64,000 nucleotides of DNA, taken from the NCBI GenBank assembly GCA_003290165.1, contig QNQO01000223.1, positions 496,001 to 560,000 on the forward strand, read 5' to 3'. Position numbers and translations under genes: made by a program. The notes beneath the pieces were generated by a model. It was not told the DNA's origin, made no database searches, and was given only the letters and a program-made list of their open reading frames with translations. Within the stretch, counting starts at the first letter, position 1. Each line of letters starts with the position of its first letter. The DNA comes from Berberis thunbergii (lineage: Eukaryota; Streptophyta; Magnoliopsida; Ranunculales; Berberidaceae). Shown here in pieces: positions 20,489 to 33,600 of this stretch.

Positions 20489-21700
20489 ATGGCCTCAATC
20501 ATTAAAAGGGTCAACAAAATCCGTCAAATGGCGCCTCTAAAGCAAGTGATGAGGCAGTGGAAGTTGATGGGACTCGGTCGAAAATTGGTTTCCTCCTGAT
20601 CCAACTAAGACTCCAACAATGATTTAGGATGCCAACAAAGCTCAACCCGGTGGATTCCTTCTGGGTTTCTCGTTGTGTACGTGGATTCATGGTAAAAGAG
20701 GTTTGTGATCCCTACAAGGTTCCTGAACCTGCCAATCTTTGTGTCTTTGCTCAAGAAATCGAAGGAGTTAGGGTACCAGAGCAGGACCTTGTTCTGTCAT
20801 GCAAGCAATGGCGGAGCCAAGATTTTTTGTCTATATGTAGGCAAAAAATATTTTGAGCTCGTTTTTTACGTAAAAAAAAAAGATGATTATTCTATTGATA
20901 ATTTTGAAAAAAACACTTATCGTACAAGTTGTGTATTTTTTCATGTAAAATTCTCAATCATAATAATTTGCATATAATAATTGCCAAGCCAATAACTAAT
21001 CCTCTTATGGATACACTGGCAATATACCAAAATTTGGGTTTTCGAAGAGGTTATTTCCTTACAATATCACTTGCTCAAGATAAGCATAATCAAATCATGG
21101 CCAAATTAATGTATCTTAAAAGGATGATAAGTAGAATTATGCCAACTTAACCAATATTTCTATAAGAGCCCCAAATAGTTTAATATAGCTAAATATAGAT
21201 AGTAGTGAAAAATGAATTTGATTTCATAGAAAATAATTTGGAGAACATGAGGTAATGTTGATTGTTAGCAAATGTTTAGATGAAATTGAAATGGAAAATA
21301 GTGTTGCACTAGTATTAGAGGGCAAATTACATTTTTCATAAAACCAACAATGAGTAAGACCGAAATCTAGTGGGCAAACATGGATTTTTCATACAATTGG
21401 TTTGTTGTTTATAAAAAATAATTTTATTGGGAATGGAATTATCGTATGTTATATATGAGGGGTGGGGGGAGAGGGGGCATACCAATAATTTTAGGAGGGC
21501 AAGCTAATAAAAATATTTTGTGGGGCCTACATTTACATATGCTAATGGTAGAAAATCTCAAAGTTGAAGGCTCATCGTGTCTCCACCATGCATGCAAGAT
21601 TGGGTTCTCCAAAGGGGTGTTGGAGAAGGAGGAGTAGAGGTGGAAGAAGACTGGGTTGAATGAGTTCTTGAAGTTGTTTGCAGAGGTTGGAGACGATTCA
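20489..21700 (+). pseudogene. SAUR-type auxin-responsive pseudogene split by a hAT element
   Basis: Starts MASIIKRVNKIRQMAPLKQV at 20489 and stops after 36 codons. In shifted frames the SAUR domain continues: IPSGFLVVYVDSW, KRFVIPTRFLNLPIFVSLL, KKSKELGYQSR and (after the inserted element) VLSCKIGFSKGVLEKEE, then a C-terminal extension LNEFLKLFAEVGDDSQ. SAURs are short, usually intronless auxin-induced proteins that promote cell expansion by inhibiting PP2C.D phosphatases. At least two frame changes and stops precede the insertion, and the 785-bp hAT element at 20806-21590 then interrupts the domain. Definitely non-functional. Confidence 0.85.
20806..21590. mobile_element. Non-autonomous hAT-like element inside the SAUR pseudogene
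   Basis: Termini CAATGGCGGAGCC and (reversed) CATGGTGGAGACA are imperfect inverted repeats. A perfect 8-bp TSD CATGCAAG flanks it (20798-20805 and 21591-21598). Removing the element and one TSD copy restores continuity of the SAUR reading (LVLSCK | IGFSKGV), which confirms the borders. 785 bp, no transposase. Confidence 0.9.
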
Positions 21701-22246
21701 CAGTGTTGTAAGGACTCTAAGAGTTCTTGTAAAGGGTTCACTCATATGTTGCAAAAAGCTAGGGTTCATGAATCAAGGGTGAAAATTTGTGATCCAACAC
21801 GATAACCAGACAAAAAAAACACCTCGCTCGCGGGTTTAGGTTTTGCAAATCAAACATAACTAACAACCTTATCGACATGTATGCATATTTTGTTTTCTAT
21901 TTTGTAAATATGGAAATCTTCACAGGGTTCTGGACAGTCACAAAATCACCTAAAGACAGAGTGAATAACTGTGCAAAAAATTGAAACTGGAGTACAAACA
22001 AGAACATAATAGAAAGAACATCATTATAGTTAAGAACACTACCTGAAGCTCTAGTAACGATTAGAAACATGTCAAACTATGTCATGTTAGGTTTGGGTTG
22101 TTACATGACACGACCTATTGCTACCTCAATGGAATTTGAATAGAAAATCTTCCATTGTCCATATAAATCCTTATAACGAAAAATTGGTTTTTTCTTTGAG
22201 TTGTGCACTTTCTTATGTTTACAAGTTTTTCCGTACCCATAAAGAG
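21701..22246. other. Non-genic stretch after the SAUR pseudogene
   Basis: AT-rich, no recognisable coding or element termini. The first tens of bases may still be SAUR C-terminal extension. Confidence 0.5.
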
Positions 22247-22254
22247 GGAAAAAC

Positions 22255-22822
22255 CAGTGTTCTAAAAAGCGCTAGGTGATGGGCGGGCGGCGAGCGGGTG
22301 CCTAGCGCCCAAGGGCTTAGGCGGTTTTAGGTTTTTGTATTATAACTTTAATAATTTACAAAAGTTAAACATTATACCTTATTAATTACATCCAATTTAA
22401 TGCCAAAATACATATGCAAAATTTATAAACATGAAAAATTAACAATCATAAACAAATTTGATCAAAATTCAAATGACTAAAGTTGGCCATGATGGGTACT
22501 TTATACAAAGTTGAATTTGTGGCAAATATCCAAACTTACCCTTTTATTTTTCTTCAAATTGCATAAATGACCTCAGTCATGTTTGATAAAATCTACATTA
22601 CTAAAATTGGTACTGGCAGATCCTTTGAATAAAAAATAATTAAATTGGTTATTTCCAAAAAAGGGGAAAGAACACAATCAACCTTATTAAAAAAAATCGC
22701 CTAGACCACCCAGACCCTGCTTAGATCGCCCAGACCCGCTACCCTATTTTTCACCCCGCCCAACAATTAATTTGGAAGTTTCTCTAACGCCCAGCGCCGT
22801 TTAGGCCATTTTTAGCACACTG
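22255..22822. mobile_element. Non-autonomous hAT-like element, CAGTGT ends
   Basis: Ends CAGTGTTCTAAAAA and (reversed) CAGTGTGCTAAAAA are inverted repeats. A perfect 8-bp TSD GGAAAAAC flanks it (22247-22254 and 22823-22830). The subterminal parts are rich in GCGCTAGGC / GCCTAGCGCC motifs. 568 bp. A further scrap of the same subterminal motif lies at about 22843-22875, outside the TSD, suggesting an older neighbouring copy. Confidence 0.88.
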
Positions 22823-22992
22823 GGAAAAACCCGATCATCTTCTCGAACGCCTAGCGCCTAAGCGCCGCTTAGGCCAAATTTGCAACCTCAAAATAGGCCA
22901 TTGAATCCCATCGAACCAAACACAACCGAGTTTCATTGATTTTTTCAACAAACTATGAACTTTTTTGATTTTTTCAACAAATTTGTCCATCA

Positions 22993-23344
22993 ATTTTAGC
23001 TCAGTTGGTCGGACATCCACTCTCCTTATGAGAGGTCGACTCACCAATTAGGATTTTGTGAGTTTTCACCACACATTTGCTTCGCCGTTGATAAGCCTTC
23101 GGGTATTGAATGCAGTTGCTTAAATGGACTAGATCGGAGCAAAGCGAAAGCGAGTCTTCATGCAAGGTGGAGGCAATGGATCGGAGCGAAAGCAAGTCTC
23201 TATGCGAGATGGAGGCGACAAGGATATTAAGTGGCAACAATATTGTAGCCTTCGAATCTGGTTTGGTTAACCCTATAGAGTCAATCATGTAGCCTTCGGG
23301 CATGGATTAATAAAAAAATCAATAACCCAATTTAAAAAAAAAAA
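22993..23344 (+). mobile_element. Probable tRNA-derived SINE
   Basis: Begins with TAGCTCAGTTGGTCGGACATCC, which resembles a tRNA 5' half with box A, and AGGTCGACTC, a box-B-like motif about 35 bp later. It ends in an A-run at 23332-23345. No TSD was found, so the borders and the call are tentative. Confidence 0.4.
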
Positions 23345-23345
23345 A

Positions 23346-24621
23346 CTTATTAGCTCGTCATATACCCCAGTTTACCATCTCCTTGGGAGTTGGTTTCAAA
23401 ATGCATAACAGTTCCATAGGTAGTTGAGATCAACATTTGGACTTTAAACAAATAGCTGCTCATTTGATATTTTGTGAATCTAAAAATCTCCTTGAAATCT
23501 GAAACAACCCATTGTACATTTAGGGGTTTAAAAATGACCAAAGTGATTAATTAAAATAAAAAAAACAATTAAAATCTGCAGCAATATCATCAAAATTAAT
23601 AAAATGAAAAAAATAAATTTGTTTGCTCTCAGTTAGGGCCAAAGTTTGTCCACATAAGACCCTAAAAAATAAAACAATCAAGGGATCCACTTCAATGCTT
23701 AGCCCTAGCCTTCTCCTAAATCTTTAGAAAAGGTATTCAAACAAATTCCAATTTTAAAGACAAAGGGTCACAAGGCAACACTAAGCAAAGAAGAAATCTT
23801 TGATCAGCATCATAAAGAGAACGAAAATTTTAAATGTCGAGGAAGTGGGCGAGGAAAACAGTGAGGATGACACACATCCCGAAGGGGATGGACGGCTCCC
23901 TCCCTCCCTCTCCCCCTCCCTCATTGTTTTCCTTGCCCACTCCCTCGACAGGTAGAACAACTCTAAAGAGAAATCAAATCCCTCACAGGTTATCTTCAGT
24001 GTGGTTAAAGCAAATCAATCATCATCCAGCAAACAAAATTAATAAGTGAATAAAAAAAGAGAGTATTTTTTTTTATGAAAAACAAATGTATGAAAAATCA
24101 AGAACATAGTCAGAAGGGAAGAAAGGTAGATGAAAATAAAGGATTTTTATAGTTAAAAGAAAATTAGGTTTAAGCGTCAGTCGTACAACTTTATCAATTT
24201 AGTCCTATAATTGTTGACATTAACGTAAGTGCTAATGGACTTGGTCAAGTCGTCAAAGATGTGATGGCTTAGTGGTTCAGCAGTGGCGAATGATATCATT
24301 AGGTAATGGAATGAAACCCAACCGACAACATTTGGAGTGAGAGGGGTCAAGGTATTAAAAATAAAAAATAAAAAATTGGTCAAGTCGGGCCGACCCATGT
24401 TTGGGCTCATTAAGGCCCATAACTGACGTCTAGATTACGGGTGGGCCTGTTTCAGACTTGTCTTCATCTTCAATTTTCTGTGTTGTTTATTATTATTTCA
24501 AAGACGCGGTTTTTGTCGTCGTCTCTATTTCAATTCAATCGAAGACATTAAACAGAGAGAGAATTGAGACAAGTACACACGAGGCAATCGATCGATCTGT
24601 TGAACGAAAAAGAAGAAGAAG
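23346..24621. other. Upstream region of the GILP-type gene
   Basis: No gene recognised. Contains a CCCTCCCT-rich tract near 23895-23925. The last 200 bp must hold the promoter and 5' UTR of the LITAF gene, but I see no convincing TATA box. Confidence 0.5.
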
Positions 24622-27600
24622 ATGTCGAAGCCGGGAGAGGAACCAGCGATTGGGATCCCGTACTACCAAACACAGATGCCGCCTTTGCAACAGCAGCCAC
24701 CTCAACATGGTGAAGGGTACTACATGCAATACAATCAATACCAAGCAGGGATGATTCCAACGAACGCAGTGTATGGAGATCCGAAAGGGATCCCTTTGCA
24801 TCAGACGATGTTCAAGGACACTCCAGCTCCTTTCAATTGCGTCTACTGTGGTGATTCTGGCCTCACCATCGTCAAGTAAGTCCAGGGTTTTTTTTTGTTT
24901 TTTTTGGGTTTTAGCTTGTTTGATCGAAATTGATTACAAATTTTTACCTTTTGAGTTGAGTCTTTGTTGATCTTATGGGTTGATAAGGTTGTTTGGTAAT
25001 GGTTAAAAGTATTTTTAGTTCCAATTTCGATTTTCTGCCCAGCAAGGAAAACCTATGATCAAGAAGTAATTCTTGAACAAGTATAAACCCCTTATCAATT
25101 ATTGACCCGTTGTAGTGCAAGGCGATTGACAGGCATAATTATGAGCTAAACCTATGGTAGAAGAAAACACCAAAATTGTGAAGATTCAAGAAAATTGGAA
25201 TTTGGAAGATCAAGTTGCAGAATTGGAGATCAATTAGCTTTTCTAACCCAGAATGCGATTTTCTATTGGCTCTATGCTGCCATTTTGGAACTTAAAAGAC
25301 ATATATCCCTTGCCAAAATTGATCAATGTATGCTTATGTGTCCCACATCATCTTACATATGTTGGATTATATCTCCCTTAGCACCGATTTATTTCCAATC
25401 CATGTTATGTTTCTATCTAAGCAACTATTGTTAGTGCGTTGTGGTCCGGGGCACACAATTACAACTGAAGTAGAAATGAGAAAAATGAAAAATTTGACAA
25501 ATTATAGAAGGATTTCACTATAGCAAAAGGATTACAACAATCTTTCTATAAAATAAGGAGAGCACAATTAACAATACTCTCAGAAAGAAAAATACACTCT
25601 CTCTAGTAGAAGGAAAGACAATATTTAGGAAAAATCTCACTTTTTCTCTCGAAAACTCTCTCTTTCTCTATGGTTGCTTTTGAGCCCAAAATGGGATAAT
25701 ATTTTGAAGAACAAAAGCATGTATATATAGGAAATGAAGGCGGTGGGTCTTATCCTCGCATCCTCTTATCCTCTTATTCTCGTGTCATCATATCCTTTCA
25801 TCCTCTTATCCTTTTCTCTTATCCGCTTATCCTCATATCTCTTCTTATCCTTTTATCCTCTTATCCTTTTGTTGATAGCTTTGACCCACAAAAGTGGCTA
25901 CATCGCCACATATCTCCCACTTAAAGTCACTTTTGTAATCCTTCTATCTTTTCTATACTTGCCATCTCCATGCCGCTTATGTATCCGCTAGGCCAATAGA
26001 GAATCAACACCAAGTAAATTTGTCATTGTTGATTGGCTTTGTTAACATATCAACTAGGTTGTCTTTAGTATGGATTTTCTGTATATCCACACTTCTTTCT
26101 TCCACCTTCTCACGAACAAAGTGATACTGAACTCGTATGTGCTTTGTCTTCGAATGAACTGTTGGATTCTTGGCCAGATGCCAAGCGCTCTGACTATCAC
26201 AAAATAGAGCAATCTTCTCTTGTTTGTGTCCGAGCTCCTCCAGTAGCATTTGCAACCATATTACCTCTTTGCTAGCTTGTGTAGCTGCGACATATTATGC
26301 CTCCGTCGTAGAAGTAGCCATGATAGATTGCAATTTTGAAACCCAGCTTACAGCTCCTCCAACAAGAGTAAACACATAACCTGAGGTGGACTTGCTCTTG
26401 TCAAGGTCACCTGCATAATCTGAATCAACATAGCCTCTGACAGTGTTACTGTCAGATCTTGCATAACATAATGCAACATTTGAGGTACCCTTGACATATC
26501 TCAGGATCCTCTTTACAGTATTCCAATGCTCTTTACCGGGATTTTCCATGTATCGACTAACCACTCCCACTGCTTGGGCAATGTCTGGTCTTGTGCAAAC
26601 CATAGCGAACATTAAACTACCCACTGATGATGCGTACGGTATTCGAGACATTTCCATCATCTCTGTTTCATTGCTAGGACTCATACTTGAGGATAACTTG
26701 AAATTAATAGAAAGAGGGGTAGAAATTGGCTTACAATCTTGCATGTTGAAGAGTCGCAAGATTTTCTTCAAGTAGTTCTTCTGAGAAAGCCAAATCTTCC
26801 TATTATTTTTGTCTCGGTAAATTTGCATCCCTAGAATCTTGTTTGCTGGTCCCAAGTCCTTCATTTCAAACTCCCTAGCCAACTGTGCCTTTAAGTCTGC
26901 AATACGATCTTTGTTGGGGCCTGCTACCAACATGTCGTCAACATACAACAACAGAATAATGAAATTACCATCACCAAATCTCTTGTAGTAAGCACAAGGA
27001 TTTGAACTATGTCTGTTGTATCCAAGGCTCATGATGAAGGAATCAAATCTCTTATACCGACATCTCGGTGCCTGTTTGAGACCGTATAGAGATTTGTTCA
27101 ACCCGCAAACCAAGTTCTCTTTTCCTTTTTCTTCAAAACCTTATGGTTGGAGCATGTAAATCTCTCCTTCAAGTTCTCCATGAAGAAATGCAGTTTTCAC
27201 GTCCAACTGCTCTAAGTACAAGTCAAATGTAGCACACATCGCTAGGACTGCTCGAACCGTTGTGAGTTGAACAACAGGAGAGAATATTTTGTTGAAGTCT
27301 ATGCCTTCTTTCTGAGCGAATCCTTTCACCACCAATCTAGCACAATACCGCTTCAAGATGGGATCAATTTCTTCTTTCATTGCTACCATCCACATAGAAG
27401 CTTCTTGGCTTTTTGTAGCCTCATGGAAAGTTGACGGCTCCCCATCCTTGTTAGTAGACAGTATGCAACATTTCCCTCCATGATGTACTCTGAGTGCCAA
27501 GCTGGTTCTCTTTTCTCCCGAGTTGACCGTCAAACTTGTGGAGTTGCAAACTCAGCTTGTTCTTGTTCTTCATTCTTTGATGCTGCTTTAGAAGAATCTG

Positions 27601-30600
27601 GAACTTCTTGTTCTTGTCTTTCTTCAACGTGAACTGTAGTAGTTTAGTTTCTGGTTTCTCTTTTGAAGTGCTATCATTTTCTTTTTCTTTTACCTTATCT
27701 TCTACAAATACAACATCCCTGTTGATTAGCACCTTGCGGGCACTGGGATCCCACAAGCGATACCCCTTGACTCCATCAACATACCCCAAGAAAATACATT
27801 TTCTAGATTTTGGATCCAGCTTTGATGTTTCTTAGGCGTTGTACATAACATAAACAGAACTTCCGAATGTATGTAAGTGAGAATAATCAACCGGCTTACT
27901 AGTCCACATCTCCATTGGCGTTTTCAAATCAATTGCGGTTGATGGTGACCGATTGATCACATAACAGGCGGTCTTGACTACTTTTGCTCAAAATGACTTG
28001 GCCATCCCCGCAGTTCTCAACATCGCTCCTGTCCGTTCTAACAAGGTTCTGTTCATCCGCTCTGCTACTCCATTTTGTTGTGGAGTGTATGCCACCGTGA
28101 GCTACCTTTTGATACCTTCTTGTTGACAGAAGCTATCAAATTCAACATCAGTATATTCTCCTCCATTGTCTGTCCTTAAACACTTCATCTTCTTCTCAGA
28201 TTCAAGCTCCACTCGCGCTTTAAATATTTTGAAAACTGGAAATACGTCTGCCTTCCTCTTGATTGGATACACCCAACATCTCCTGGAGTAATCGTCAATA
28301 AAAGACACAAAGTATTTTGCTCCTTCTAGGGACAAAACTGGTGCTTGCCAAACATCATAATGAATAAGTTCTAAGCTTCTAGCAGTGGAACTGCTGAATT
28401 TCAATCTGTACTGCTTACTAGTAACACAATGCTCACAAAAGGGTAATGAAACCTTTTAGAGCCCTGGAAGAAGCTTTTGTTTAGCAAGAATCTTCAAACC
28501 TCGTTCTGACATGTGGCCAAGCTTATGGTGCCACATCATTGTTAATTCTTCTGCCGAACTTGCCAACGTAGTGGATGTTTCTCCTTCTTGTTGTGTTTTC
28601 CTTTAAGCATGTACAAATTTGCAGTTATCTTTTTCGCTTTCATCATTACAAGCGCGCCTTTAACTATTTTCATGATCCCATCTTGAATATGGGTTTTACA
28701 CCCACTATTATCTAATTGTCCCAAAGACAATAGATTTTTCTTCAGGTCTTTCACATGTCGTATCTCCTGGATGGTGCGAACCGTACCATCACACATCTTC
28801 AATTTGATGGTACCAATACCAACAATCTCCAAGGCATGATCGTCTCCCATGAACACAGATCCTCCTGAGATAGGTTCATATTGATAGAACCATTCTCTTC
28901 GGGGAGTCATATGCCATGTTGCTCCTAAGTCCATAAGCTAGACATCAATGAATCTTCTTCTGCCTTCAGTAACTGTTGTTGCCTCACTGTCTAAAATTTC
29001 ACCATCATCTGAGGTGCTTGCTACACAACCATGAGCTTTTGACGACTCAGGACCTTTCCCTTTGGCTTTTTCGTTCTTCTTGAGATGCCAACACTCCCCT
29101 TTGTAGTGCCCTTTCTTGCCACAGAGATGACACTTGACGTTCTTCTTACTTCTGAATTTTGATCTATTATGCTTTTGACTCCCATTGGGGCCACGTTCCG
29201 TTGATCTCCCTCTCGTCATTGTCAAAGCTTCGGCTTGCTGTGAGCCTCTCAGTCTATCTTCTTTGCTCTTGCGCCGACTTTCTTCTTCAAGAACTGTAGC
29301 TGCAATGTCATCGAAGACTAGAACTTCATTGTTGTTGGTTAAGTTGATGATGAGTTGATCATATGAATCAGGTAGACTCTGAAGTAGAATTTCAGCACGT
29401 TCACCCGTCTCTATGTTATGCCCCATTGTTGTGAGCTGCGAAAATAAAGTGTTGAGGGTGTTGATGTGGTCAATCACCATAGTTGACTCCATCATCCGAA
29501 GGGTGTAAAGTTTTCTTCTCAAGAAAATTTTGATGTGTAGTGATTTGGCCCCGTACAATTTTGTCAGAGTATCTCATATCTCTTTTGCTGTCTTTTTCTC
29601 CGCCATACTTGACAATACTCCATTAGCTAGTGCTAGGTGCAGATTAGCAATGGCATTGCCATCCATCTCGTTCCACTTACCATCATCAGTGATCTCATCG
29701 GGCCTATGTCCAATTGCCGCCAAGTAGTTATCTTTCCTCAAAACTGCTTTTATTCTCATTTTCCACAATGAGAAATTACTCCCATTGAACTTCTCTATTT
29801 CGTACTTCGTCGCCATTATTGAAGATGCCTCCTTTCCACTAACTGGATCTAACGGTAGTACCAAAATCGGCTATAAACCTGGCGCTCTGATACCACATAA
29901 GAGGATATGATGATAAGAGGATAAGACCCACCGCCTTCATTTCCTATATATACATGCTTTTGTTCTTCAAAATATTATCCCATTTTGGGCTCAAAAGCAA
30001 CCATAGAGAAAGAGAGAGTTTTAGAGAGAAAAAGTGAGATTTCTCCTAAATATTGTCTTTCCTTCTATTAGAGAGAGTTATTTATTATGAGAGAGTATTG
30101 TTAATTGTGCTCTCCTTATTTTATAGAAAGACCGTTGTAATCCTTTTGCTATAGTGAAATCCTTCTACAATTTGCCAAAATTTTCATTTTTCTCATTTCT
30201 ACTTTAGTTGTAATTGTGTGCCCCGGACCACAACGCACTAACAACTACTTCTCCTATTGCAACATCCTTTGATGCACCTTAAGCACAAAACAAATCAAAG
30301 AAGTTTAAAGTCTCATGATTTTTATCACATTCTTTCCAATATTGTAGGGTGCTAGATTTCTATGTAATGAAAAGCTAGAACCTGACAATAAAAAAGCTTC
30401 TAGAACACTAAAATAAGGCGAAATGACTACCAAAAGGTTCAAGTGCTTTAGAATCCCATGCTTCCATACATCAGGCTCTGGGCTCCCAACGGAAAAAAAC
30501 TACTTTCTTTCGAGTTTGATGTAGACCATGTAGCAACTTAGTTGATGAATACCAGAGTCCAGTTCATTGCACCCCCCCTAGGAAGCACGGATTCTCGGAA

Positions 30601-33600
30601 AAACCCTCTGAATCCTAGTAATACGCGTGTCGGATACGGATATGTATGCGATTCGCGATCGATACGTATCCGACTCGCAGTCAATGTATCGGTCAACGTG
30701 ACTTGGTCAGGATACGGCCTGACCCGGTCTGGACACGGTCAGGATTCGGTTGGTAATATTTTTTTTTTCAGATCTTGATAAAACCGGACGGCTTCCTCTC
30801 TCCGATTTCATCTTTCTCAACCCACAAGCCCTAATTCGACTGAGCCAAAGATCGAGCAAGAGAGATCGATCGATTTCTCTAATCGATCGACTAGGAGAGA
30901 GATCGAGCAGGGAGAGATCGATCAGAGAGAGAGATCGAGCAAGGTGATCGATCAGGGAGATCGAGTAGAGAGATCAATCAGGGAGATCATCGAGAGAGAT
31001 CGAGCAGGGAGAGCATCGAGAGAGATCGAGCAGGGAGAGCGTTGATCAGAGAGATCGATCAGGGAGAGTATCGAGAGAAATCAATCAGGGAGAGCGTCGA
31101 GAGAGATCGATCAAGAAGGGAGATTGATCGATCGACTGGGAGGGAGATCGATCAGAGATCGCTTGTCGCTTTCGTTGTTTCTTCAACCTTGCCTGCGCCT
31201 CCCATCTTCTGTATCATCGTTTATGAGATATTGGTCAAAGTACTTCCATTACTTTGTGCTATTTATATGGATTACATTGATGTGTTGTGTAGGGTCCAAG
31301 TTAGGCCTGGCCCATATTAGAATCCATTAACCTAGTTTTCACTTATGTATCCAAAATTTTCATTCATTCAAATAATTTCATTAATTAAGCTCATTGCATT
31401 TAGATGTTTTATATGTTAGGATTATTAATTATTGTTTATGAGTTATGACATTATGTTAATAGTTTTTTAATAAAATATAAAAATAAAAATAAGATTTGAC
31501 GTGTCGCCGAGTCCTAGTTTTTTGAAAATTGCCGAGTCGCCGTATCGTATCCGTGTCTGATACGATACGCGTATCCGTGTCTGATACGATACGCGTATCC
31601 GAGTCCGTGCATCCTTGACCCCCCCAAAACAAAATCATTCTTCTATCTTTCTGTTGCCCCCACAAATTTAGAGAAGCATGCAGTCAAAGTAGAGGTGGGT
31701 CCACTTAATTGTATTATTAAATTCAACCATTGCTCTCTAAGGGACAAGGTAAATAAAATATTGAAATTGACTAATTGCTTCCTAAGGGAAAACAAAATAC
31801 TTTTTGGCACTAGCAAATTTTAAAAGCAATCAAATGTTCTAAGCATATTTTCACTTCAAAAACACCGTATTGCAGTTTGATTTCGTTTCAAATTATATCT
31901 GCTTTTTATTCATGAATTCTGCTTTTATAAATTAGAAAATTTTAATGGTAAGCCAGAATACAATATCATTATTCAACACCCCAACTCAATATGCCTTTTT
32001 TTTAGAAATCACGTGTTACATGTTACATTGTTACTTGAGTTTCGGTTCAAATCTCAAAGTTATCTCAAGACTCAGTATAAGATCAACACTATCTGCCAAA
32101 GGAGTTATGGTCGAGTGGTTAAGGCCTTGTGGGATTTATCCCCAGGTCCTTGCTTCGAGACCCTTCGGCGGCATAATTTCTTTCGGGGTGATGTTGGCCT
32201 ATAGGCGGCACCTCGGGGGATAGGTTACGGATCCTATCAAACACCGGCTTGCCTTTCAAAAAAAAAAAAAAAAAAAAAAAGATTAACACTATCTGGTTTG
32301 GAATTAATCATGTTGCATACATCAAAGTCTTAAGTTTCTTTAATGAATAAAGGCACAATTGGTGTTGTACATTTTCTTTATTTAAACTCTATTCGTTTTA
32401 GTATGGGACAATGACGCTACACCAGGGAAGAAATAAATAAATGGAAATGGGTCAAGAACCCAATTAAAAAATAAACTAATTATATATATAGTTTATACAA
32501 AGTCATTTGGGATTTATCATTCCCCCCATGAAAATCCTGGCTCCGCCTGGAAATGGAAACAAGTGGGGAAGGTCTAGGAATTAGGATAGGTATAATTTTG
32601 TGTTACAAAATCACACAAACAAGTAGGATTGATCCTAAATTCTACAATGAATGGGCATATTTGAATAAAGGTATCAAATCAAACAAATATTAGGGTGTTG
32701 TATATGTCAGAGTTGATGGAAAAGTTTGCTTAGAGATTCTTCAGTGGTTGGAAGGACTAACATGGATGTTGGGAAATTTCTAGAGCTGTGGGAATGAAGA
32801 AGAGGACAAGGGTTCCATGCTCTAAGTTAGGAGTCAGTAGGAGTTGTATAGTGCTAGCAGTTGGAGAATTATATCAAATTCCAAAGTCTTTGATCCTAGA
32901 ATTTGTGGACCCTAGAGGTGTCATTGGAAAAGTGAGACAAACTCATGATGCGTGGCTCATGGAGAGAACCTCCCCGGTTCCGCAAGGTATTTTCTCTCTT
33001 GAAAAGAAAGAAAGGGCAAGGATTTTGCATTGAGAATAGTACAACTTTGTGGCCTTGTGAGTCCTTCACTGTGGCATCTTCTCTTTCTATTAGTGTAGTG
33101 AATGAGCTTTCTACCCTTTTGAAGGGTGCCAATTGGCTTAGGTGACAAATGGATTTGGAAGGATTAGAAAATTGAAGGCTTATCTATGGGTTCTTTCTTC
33201 AAGGTCTTGGAAAATGCTCATTTCCTGTGACCTTGTCAAATGATGTTGGTAATTTTCGGTGAAATTGGTTTGAAGTAAAGGAATTCTAGTCTCCTTTCTT
33301 ATGTTGTTAGCAATATGGAATAAGCTTCCTTCTAAGGTGAAGTTGACGTGTTGTGTTACAAGTGGACTAAACAAGTCCTTTCCCCACTTGTTACATACAT
33401 GAAGCTCTTTAAGATTGTTTGGGTGATTGCCAGTCCGTTGACCATCTTTTTAGGGGCTGAAATCTTAGGCGCATCTCTCAAATTGAAGGTGCTTTGGAAG
33501 CTTGTGCCTTTTGCAATTTATTGTGGCCTCTGAGAAAGCGAAAGTGCAGCGCCATTATGTTCAAATAGGAACTCGGGGACCCTAGGTGAGTGGTGATTGA

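Larger units (their letters stand above)
25429..30243 (-). mobile_element. Ty1/copia element with its two LTRs in inverted orientation
   Basis: Minus-oriented gag-pol lies between two LTR copies. The left (3') LTR at 25429-25910 has the expected orientation: on the minus strand it runs TGTGGCGATG to CGCACTAACA and is directly preceded by the polypurine tract AAGTGGGAGATA. The right (5') LTR at 29896-30243 abuts the primer-binding site (29884-29895, TGGTATCAGAGC on the minus strand) but is flipped, ending CGCACTAACA at 30243 on the plus strand, and lacks about 130 bp of its U3 start. Both outer ends of the element are therefore the U5 terminus TGTTAGTGCG. Flanks are ACTAT and ACTAC, a 5-bp TSD with one mismatch. 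It sits in GILP intron 1. Confidence 0.9.

Noticed and set aside
23010..23060. Possible functional tRNA gene (TAGCTCAGTTGG ... GGTCGACTC)
   Set aside because: No acceptor-stem pairing or full cloverleaf, and an A-rich tail follows; better explained as a SINE head.
24458..24801. Open frames of 70-98 codons overlapping GILP exon 1 in other frames
   Set aside because: Shadows of the GILP coding exon and its 5' UTR.
25740..25880. Array of CCTCTTATC repeats that might be a CRISPR-like or satellite array
   Set aside because: It is the degenerate U3 repeat of the copia LTR; its units are irregular and lack unique spacers.
25429..30243. Reading the two copia LTRs as ends of a DNA transposon with terminal inverted repeats
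   Set aside because: Primer-binding site, polypurine tract and gag-pol content show an LTR retrotransposon; the inverted arrangement is secondary.
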